Assembly: GCA_016931615.1 (NCBI GenBank)
Contig: JAFGEL010000102.1
Coordinates: forward strand, 1 to 46,368
Direction: 5' to 3'
Origin: Desulfuromonadales bacterium
GTDB lineage: Bacteria > Desulfobacterota > Desulfuromonadia > Desulfuromonadales > Geopsychrobacteraceae
DNA: 46,368 nt
Shown here piece after piece: positions 40,787-46,368 of the stretch. Made by a program: the position numbers and the translations under genes. How positions within the stretch are numbered: the stretch's first letter is position 1; every line of letters starts with the position of its first letter. The notes beneath the pieces are model-generated. The model saw only the letters and a list, made by a program, of their open reading frames with translations. It was not told where the DNA came from and did not search any database.

Positions 40787-43700
40787 TGCCAAAGCGTGAA
40801 GACATAAAAAAGATTCTCATCATCGGAGCCGGTCCGATTGTCATCGGCCAGGCCTGTGAATTTGACTATTCCGGAACTCAGGCGTGTAAGGCGTTAAAAG
40901 AAGAGGGTTACTTTGTCATTCTCCTCAATTCGAACCCGGCTACGATCATGACCGATCCAGATTTTGCCGACCGCACTTATATCGAGCCGGTCACTCCGGA
41001 AGTACTGGCGCAAATCATCGAGAAAGAGCGCCCGGACGCCCTGTTACCGACGCTGGGAGGTCAGACAGCCCTCAATACGGCCGTATACGTCGCGGAATCA
41101 GGGGTTCTGGAAAAATATGGAGTCGAACTGATCGGGGCTAAACTGGACGCGATAAAAAAAGCCGAAGATCGCACCTTGTTCAAACAGGCCATGGAAAGGA
41201 TCGGCGTTGCTGTTCCCCGCTCGGGGCTGGCCCACAGCTACAAGGAGGCGATGGAGGTCATCGAGCATGTCGGTTACCCGGCCATTATTCGGCCTTCTTT
41301 TACTCTTGGTGGCAGTGGTGGGGGGATTGCTTACAACCTTGAAGAATACGAACGGATGGCTATTGCCGGGATTGAGGCCTCTCCCACGAATGAGATCCTG
41401 GTTGAAGAATCGGTGATCGGCTGGAAGGAATTCGAACTTGAGGTGATGCGCGACACGGCAGATAACGTTGTAATCATCTGCTCGATAGAAAATTTTGACG
41501 CCATGGGTGTCCACACCGGCGATTCAATCACTGTCGCTCCGGCACAGACTCTCAGCGATAAGGAATACCAGATTCTGCGTGATGCATCGCTGAAGATTAT
41601 TCGCGAGATCGGCGTTGATACCGGAGGCTCAAATATTCAATTCGGAATCAATCCTCAGGATGGTCGGCTGGTGGTGATCGAAATGAACCCACGGGTCTCA
41701 CGCTCATCGGCCCTGGCCTCTAAGGCGACCGGATTCCCCATCGCCAAAATTGCTGCTAAATTATCTGTCGGATATCGCCTTGATGAGATTCCCAACGACA
41801 TCACCCGCGAGACTCTGGCTTCTTTTGAGCCAACCATCGATTATGTCGTGACCAAGGTCCCACGCTTCACCTTTGAAAAATTTCCCCAGGCTGATGCGAC
41901 CCTGACGACCCAGATGAAATCGGTCGGAGAGGCCATGGCAATCGGGCGAACCTTTAAAGAAAGTCTGCAAAAGGCTTTACGCTCTCTTGAGATCGGCTCA
42001 TACGGTTTCGAGAGCCGGTTATATTCATCGCCTGAAGATTATGGCCGCGAATTGACATCGAGCGAGCGGGACCTGTTGATATCCAAATTACAGATTCCCG
42101 GCTGGGAGCGGATGTGGTTTCTTGCCGATGCCATCCGTTCCGGGATGACGATGACTGATATTTATCAAGCAACGGGCATTGATCCCTGGTTTTTGTCCAA
42201 TATCGCCCAGATTATCGCTATGGAGTCAAAGTTATACCCCCTCAAAGACCATTCAGATGAAGGATCTGCAAATTTCGCCGAGCTGCTGCGTGAAGCCAAG
42301 CGCTATGGTTTTTCTGACCGCCGCATCGCCGAGCTCTGGGGCTGTAATGAAGAGCGCGTTCGCCGTCTAAGGCACAAATTTGCCATTTTGCCCGTCTTCA
42401 AACGTGTTGACACCTGTGGCGCCGAGTTTGAAGCCTACACCCCCTACCTTTACTCCACCTACGAAGAAGAGTGTGAAGCGCAGCCGACCGACCGGCGTAA
42501 GATCATGATTCTGGGCGGCGGTCCGAACCGTATCGGTCAGGGGATTGAATTTGACTACTGCTGTGTTCACGGCGCTTTCTCCCTGTCTGATGCCGGTTTC
42601 GAAACCATTATGGTCAATTGTAATCCGGAAACAGTCTCAACCGACTACGACACCTCCGACCGACTGTATTTTGAACCGCTGACCCTGGAAGATGTTCTGG
42701 CTATCGTAGACAAAGAAAAACCTGAAGGGGTTATCGTCCAGTATGGTGGTCAAACCCCGCTCAAACTGGCGGTAGCTCTTGAACAGGCCGGCGTTCCCAT
42801 TATCGGCACGTCACCTGATGCCATCGACAGGGCAGAGGATCGTGAACGATTTCAGGCGCTGCTGCACAAGTTGCATTTGAAACAACCTGAAAACGGCATC
42901 GCCCGGGCCTTTGATGAAGCTGAAGTGATAGCCGAACGCATCGGATACCCGGTCGTTGTGCGACCTTCGTATGTCCTGGGTGGACGGGCTATGGAAATTG
43001 TCTACACCGTTGAACGCCTGCGCGATTACATGAAATATGCCGTTGATGCCTCGCCGGAGCACCCGGTTCTGGTCGATAAATTTCTGCAGAATGCCATAGA
43101 GGTCGATGTCGATGCCCTTGCTGACGGAAACGAGGTGGTTATCGGTGGAATCATGCAGCACATTGAAGAAGCGGGTATCCATTCGGGGGATTCCGCCTGC
43201 GTTCTGCCACCATTCTCGCTTTCCGAAAAGATTCTTGACGAGATCAGGCGCCAGACCATCGCACTGGCCCTGGAACTGAAAGTTGTCGGCCTGATGAACA
43301 TCCAGTATGCGATAAAAGACGATACTGTTTATCTTCTTGAGGTCAACCCCCGAGCCAGCCGCACCGTCCCCTTTGTCTCCAAAGCCACCGGCCGCCCCCT
43401 GGCTCAGATTGCGGCAAAAGTTATGGCCGGTCAAAGTCTGGCTCAACTCAAAGTCTCAGGCGAGATCATTCCGCGCTATATGTCGGTCAAAGAGGCCGTT
43501 TTCCCGTTTGTGAAGTTTCCGGGTGTTGATACGCTCCTTGGTCCGGAAATGAAATCGACCGGAGAAGTCATGGGAATTGATGTCGATTTCGGCAATGCTT
43601 ATGCCAAATCCCAGCTCGGCGCCAATGTCAAGTTACCCCGCTCGGGAAAAATCTTTATCAGTGTCAAAGATTCCGACAAGCAGGAAATCTTGGAGCCGAC

Positions 43701-44043
43701 GCGCAAACTGATCGCCGCCGGATTTTCGATCGTTGCAACCAGCGGTACGGCTACCTTCCTTAATCAGCAGGGGATAGCCGCCGAGAGAATCAATAAAGTC
43801 AAAGAAGGGCGACCGCATTGTGTCGACGCAATCAAGAGCCGTGAAATCTGTTTGGTCTTCAATACCACCCAGGGAGCCCAATCGATCACCGACTCCTACT
43901 CGATCAGACGTTCTGTGATCATGCACGAAATTGCCTATTTCACCACGGTCGCCGGAATCAAGGCCGGCACCGACGGGATCCTGGCCATGCTGCGAGAAAC
44001 CCTTGACGTCAAGCCTCTGCAAGAGTATTATCGCGCTTCCTAG
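40786..44043 (+). CDS. carB: Carbamoyl-phosphate synthase large subunit
   Basis: CarB makes carbamoyl phosphate from bicarbonate, ammonia and two ATP. The 1085-residue protein has the duplicated ATP-grasp architecture. The first half begins [20 protein letters not shown] and contains [15 protein letters not shown]. The second half begins [20 protein letters not shown] and contains [14 protein letters not shown]. The C-terminal allosteric MGS-like domain (about 945-1085, [18 protein letters not shown]) is present. It is the last gene of the pyr operon, closed by the terminator at 44069-44103. Confidence 0.97.
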   Translation: MPKREDIKKILIIGAGPIVIGQACEFDYSGTQACKALKEEGYFVILLNSNPATIMTDPDFADRTYIEPVTPEVLAQIIEKERPDALLPTLGGQTALNTAVYVAESGVLEKYGVELIGAKLDAIKKAEDRTLFKQAMERIGVAVPRSGLAHSYKEAMEVIEHVGYPAIIRPSFTLGGSGGGIAYNLEEYERMAIAGIEASPTNEILVEESVIGWKEFELEVMRDTADNVVIICSIENFDAMGVHTGDSITVAPAQTLSDKEYQILRDASLKIIREIGVDTGGSNIQFGINPQDGRLVVIEMNPRVSRSSALASKATGFPIAKIAAKLSVGYRLDEIPNDITRETLASFEPTIDYVVTKVPRFTFEKFPQADATLTTQMKSVGEAMAIGRTFKESLQKALRSLEIGSYGFESRLYSSPEDYGRELTSSERDLLISKLQIPGWERMWFLADAIRSGMTMTDIYQATGIDPWFLSNIAQIIAMESKLYPLKDHSDEGSANFAELLREAKRYGFSDRRIAELWGCNEERVRRLRHKFAILPVFKRVDTCGAEFEAYTPYLYSTYEEECEAQPTDRRKIMILGGGPNRIGQGIEFDYCCVHGAFSLSDAGFETIMVNCNPETVSTDYDTSDRLYFEPLTLEDVLAIVDKEKPEGVIVQYGGQTPLKLAVALEQAGVPIIGTSPDAIDRAEDRERFQALLHKLHLKQPENGIARAFDEAEVIAERIGYPVVVRPSYVLGGRAMEIVYTVERLRDYMKYAVDASPEHPVLVDKFLQNAIEVDVDALADGNEVVIGGIMQHIEEAGIHSGDSACVLPPFSLSEKILDEIRRQTIALALELKVVGLMNIQYAIKDDTVYLLEVNPRASRTVPFVSKATGRPLAQIAAKVMAGQSLAQLKVSGEIIPRYMSVKEAVFPFVKFPGVDTLLGPEMKSTGEVMGIDVDFGNAYAKSQLGANVKLPRSGKIFISVKDSDKQEILEPTRKLIAAGFSIVATSGTATFLNQQGIAAERINKVKEGRPHCVDAIKSREICLVFNTTQGAQSITDSYSIRRSVIMHEIAYFTTVAGIKAGTDGILAMLRETLDVKPLQEYYRAS

Positions 44044-44068
44044 ATTTTAGATCACCAGCAGATTGATC

Positions 44069-44103
44069 CAGTGGGCGGGTTTTCCCCGCCCGCTGTTTTT
44101 TTT
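44069..44103 (+). terminator. Intrinsic terminator of the pyr-car operon
   Basis: CAGTGGGCGGG (44069-44079) pairs with CCCGCCCGCTG (44085-44095) with one G-T pair and is followed by eight T. The T tract runs directly into the greA ribosome binding site. Confidence 0.92.
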
Positions 44104-44117
44104 AAGGAGCTATTGCT

Positions 44118-44594
44118 ATGAGTGAATCGGTTCCCATGACTGCCGAGGGGTATCAACGCCTTCAGGATGAACTGAAAAACCTGGTTCGGGTCGAGCGTCC
44201 GAAAGTTGTTCAGGACATTGCCGAAGCACGCAGTCACGGTGATTTGTCGGAAAATGCTGAATACGATGCTGCCAAGGATCGTCAGGGTTTTGTCGAAGGG
44301 CGCATCAAGGAATTAAATCATAAAATCGCCACGGCCCAGGTTATTGACCCGTCTAAGATCAAGAGCGATAAAATTGTTTTCGGAGCAACGGTGACACTGT
44401 TTGATCTTGATACCGAAAAAGAAGTCACCTACCAGATTGTCGGAGAGGATGAAGCCGACATCAAAGTCGGCAAAATTTCCATCGTTTCTCCCGTAGGCAG
44501 GGCACTGATCGGCCATACTGAAGATGAAGAAGTGAATGTCGTTGTTCCTTCAGGCGTTAAGGTTTACGAGATCACCCGAATAGAATACAAATAA
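44118..44594 (+). CDS. greA: Transcript cleavage factor GreA
   Basis: GreA rescues backtracked RNA polymerase by stimulating cleavage of the nascent RNA. The 158-residue protein has the N-terminal coiled coil with the acidic tip in GDLSENAEYDAAKDRQG (near residues 36-52). The C-terminal FKBP-like domain includes SPVGRALIGHTEDEEVNV and the ending VYEITRIEY. AAGGAG lies 8-13 nt upstream of the ATG. A terminator abuts this site, so greA depends on read-through or on a promoter inside carB that I did not find. Confidence 0.94.
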   Translation: MSESVPMTAEGYQRLQDELKNLVRVERPKVVQDIAEARSHGDLSENAEYDAAKDRQGFVEGRIKELNHKIATAQVIDPSKIKSDKIVFGATVTLFDLDTEKEVTYQIVGEDEADIKVGKISIVSPVGRALIGHTEDEEVNVVVPSGVKVYEITRIEYK

Positions 44595-44614
44595 GCCTTT
44601 ACACATTGATTTTC

Positions 44615-44662
44615 CGGGGTGTCGAGGGATCACTCAATACCCCGTTCTTCTTGCTTTTTTTT
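44615..44662 (+). terminator. Terminator-like hairpin after greA
   Basis: CGGGGTGT (44615-44622) and ATACCCCG (44637-44644) form an 8-bp stem with one G-T pair and a 14-nt loop. A T-rich tract with eight consecutive T follows at a distance, so efficiency is uncertain. Confidence 0.5.
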
Positions 44663-44727
44663 GTCTCTTCTGAAACAATCCTGCTGGTCAGCCTGTCGAC
44701 TTCACGATATCCATTCTGGAGGTGCTT

Positions 44728-44931
44728 ATGACACCGAAAATCACCAAAGATATGACCTTTGAACAAATTCTGCGCATGAATCCCGAAGCAGCCAAAGTTC
44801 TCGATCAATTCAATCTGGGTTGTGTCGGCTGCCTCGGTGCAACTACGGAAACCCTGGCTCAAGGGGCCCGCGCCCACGGTTTGAATGTTGATGACATCCT
44901 CGCGGCCCTGAACGACATGTTTGCCGATTGA
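44728..44931 (+). CDS. DUF1858 / hybrid-cluster-associated redox-disulfide domain protein
   Basis: The 67-residue protein matches the small DUF1858 fold: ITKDMTFEQILRMNPEAAKV, then LDQFNLGCVGCLGATTETL and HGLNVDDILAALNDMF. The CVGC pair (residues 32-35) could form a redox disulfide or bind a metal. Such genes are common in anaerobes and often accompany redox enzymes, but here it sits between greA and recG. GGAGG five bases before ATG 44728 supports that start over GTG 44722. Confidence 0.85.
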   Translation: MTPKITKDMTFEQILRMNPEAAKVLDQFNLGCVGCLGATTETLAQGARAHGLNVDDILAALNDMFAD

Positions 44932-44940
44932 GCAGGAGGC

Positions 44941-46368
44941 ATGAATCACAAGGCCGATCCATCTCTTAAACCACGCCTGGATCTTCCTCTCAATATCCTT
45001 CCGGGGGTCGGTCCCAAAGTTTTTTCCAAACTTGAAAACCTCGGTCTGCGCAGTATAGAAGATGCCCTGTACCATCTGCCGCTGCGCTATGAAGACCGTC
45101 GACAGTTTAAAACCATTTCTCAACTCACGGATCAACACCAGGAAATTTTTATCGCGACTGTTCTGGCTTCGGGTGAAAGTCAGACGAGCCGCAGGCGCAA
45201 AAAGATTTATGAGGTTATCGTCGGTGATCAGACCGGGAAGATTTCGCTCAAATGGTTCCGCTATTATAAAAATTGGCTGGACAAACGCTTTCCGGTCGGC
45301 CAACGAGCTGTATTTATCGGTGAGGTTAAAAGATTTGCGTCGATCCGTGAAGTTCACCACCCCGACTCGGAGTTGATCAGCGCAGACATGGATGTCAGGG
45401 CATTGTTGACATCAGATCCCCTTAATTACGGACGAATTCTGCCGGTTTATGCATTGACAGAAGGATTGAGTCAGAAACAGATGCGCAAAATCTGGTTCTC
45501 TCTTGTCAATCAATTTGGCGCTGCTATTGATGATACGTTGCCGAAGCGTATCCGTAAGAAATACCATCTTCTCGCCATTCCTGAAGCGCTCAAGCAAAGT
45601 CACTGGCCGGATCAGCAGAGCGATTTAAAACTCCTCCAAAACGGGCAGGACAGGGCACGAAAGTCTCTGGTTTTTGACGATTTTTTCTACCTGGAGTTGG
45701 GCCTTGCCCTGAAAAGGGCAGGAGTACAGATGGAGCAGGGGATAGCCTTCAGTTTTACCCATAAGTACACCATACCACTGAATAAACTCCTCCCTTTCAA
45801 GTTAACGGAAGCCCAGAGACGGGTTCTCGGTGAGATCAAAAACGACATGCTGGCGCCCCATCCGATGCATCGCCTGTTGCAGGGGGATGTTGGTAGCGGT
45901 AAAACGATTGTCGCCCTCATGGCCGCTCTCATCGCAATCGAAAGCAACTATCAGGTTGCGGTTGTTGCACCGACGGAAATTCTGGCTGAGCAGCATTATC
46001 TGACCATGGCCACGTGGATGAAACAGCTCGGTCTTGAAACAGCATTGCTCCAGGGGAGTATGAGTCTAAAAAACAAGCGCGAAACCCTCAAGGCCATCAA
46101 AGAGGGGCAAATTGACCTGATTGTCGGAACCCATGCTATCCTTCAGGACGGTGTGGAATTCAAACAGCTTGGCCTTGGCATCATTGATGAGCAGCATCGC
46201 TTCGGTGTTCGTCAGAGAGGTCTTTTAAAGCAAAAAGGGGTGAATCCGGATATTCTTGTTATGACGGCCACGCCGATTCCACGCACCCTGTCGATGACTC
46301 TTTATGGTGATCTCGCGGTATCGGTGATCGACGAATTGCCACCGGGCAGAAAACCGGTCACAACAAAA
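44941..46368 (+). CDS. recG: ATP-dependent DNA helicase RecG (3' truncated by window)
   Basis: RecG remodels stalled replication forks and branched DNA. The 476 codons present cover the wedge/OB domain (LPLNILPGVGPKVFSKL, HLPLRYEDRR, then GKISLKWFRYY) and the start of the helicase core. Core motifs are FKLTEAQRRVLGEI, Walker A LQGDVGSGKTIVAL, VAPTEILAEQHY, the DEQH box in GIIDEQHRFGVRQR and TATPIPRTL. The frame is open at the window end; about 200 more residues are expected. AGGAGG ends one base before ATG 44941, unusually close. It follows the DUF1858 gene by 9 nt. Confidence 0.96.
   Translation, partial: MNHKADPSLKPRLDLPLNILPGVGPKVFSKLENLGLRSIEDALYHLPLRYEDRRQFKTISQLTDQHQEIFIATVLASGESQTSRRRKKIYEVIVGDQTGKISLKWFRYYKNWLDKRFPVGQRAVFIGEVKRFASIREVHHPDSELISADMDVRALLTSDPLNYGRILPVYALTEGLSQKQMRKIWFSLVNQFGAAIDDTLPKRIRKKYHLLAIPEALKQSHWPDQQSDLKLLQNGQDRARKSLVFDDFFYLELGLALKRAGVQMEQGIAFSFTHKYTIPLNKLLPFKLTEAQRRVLGEIKNDMLAPHPMHRLLQGDVGSGKTIVALMAALIAIESNYQVAVVAPTEILAEQHYLTMATWMKQLGLETALLQGSMSLKNKRETLKAIKEGQIDLIVGTHAILQDGVEFKQLGLGIIDEQHRFGVRQRGLLKQKGVNPDILVMTATPIPRTLSMTLYGDLAVSVIDELPPGRKPVTTK

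Noticed and set aside
44599-45360. Minus-strand ORF of 253 codons across the DUF1858 gene and the recG 5' end
   Set aside because: The plus strand carries two recognisable genes with ribosome binding sites in this interval; the minus frame has none.

Overview
The window reads as a chromosomal segment of a Gram-negative deltaproteobacterium, most likely of the Desulfuromonadales type (Desulfuromonas, Geopsychrobacter or Pelobacter relatives). This rests on moderate GC content, a PfaC/OleABCD lipid locus, AzlCD, a polar amino-acid ABC cassette and the mixed housekeeping gene order. The assignment is inference from gene content, not a database match. Almost all of the sequence is protein-coding, and I saw no insertion sequence, prophage, CRISPR array or rRNA.

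Region 1 (1-7300) is the most distinctive part. The 3' end of a PfaC-like polyunsaturated fatty acid synthase subunit is followed on the same strand by complete oleA, oleB, oleC and oleD (head-to-head condensation of fatty acyl chains to long-chain olefins), a Sfp-type phosphopantetheinyl transferase and a small exported DsrE-like protein. The layout suggests one unit that makes a polyunsaturated acyl chain, activates its carrier protein, and condenses two chains into a polyunsaturated hydrocarbon. Region 2 (7300-9540) holds a membrane-anchored sorbosone/PQQ-type beta-propeller protein translationally coupled to a short secretin-N-like periplasmic protein.

Region 3 (9530-13200) has tRNA-Cys, a TauE/SafE permease, a MEMO-family protein, gltX and a divergent PilZ gene. 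Region 4 (13200-19680) is a TetR-controlled tripartite RND efflux operon with a clear operator-like palindrome. Region 5 (19800-24130) has an aspartate/tyrosine-type aminotransferase, tRNA-Gln, a TPR protein, a small membrane protein, a CCA-adding-type nucleotidyltransferase and tRNA-Gly. Region 6 (24150-28970) carries yacG-queD-queE, then coaD and rsmD on the minus strand, dgt on the plus strand, and a membrane protein and yhbY on the minus strand.

Region 7 (28980-32970) is minus-strand transport: azlCD and a polar amino-acid ABC transporter. An intrinsic terminator lies between the binding-protein and permease genes, and a 54-residue zinc-ribbon gene lies upstream. Region 8 (32960-36620) has an EamA transporter, lepA and lepB. 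Region 9 (36630-44050) is a pyrimidine operon, pyrR-pyrB-pyrC-carA-carB. It is preceded by a promoter, a PyrR-type RNA hairpin and a strong terminator, which is the layout of transcription attenuation. Region 10 (44060-46368) has greA, a DUF1858 redox-disulfide protein and the 5' two thirds of recG.

Two regulatory habits recur. Intrinsic terminators sit immediately upstream of same-strand start codons, several of which lack a Shine-Dalgarno. Two tRNA promoters have a TTGACA -35 box that contains the stop codon of the preceding gene.
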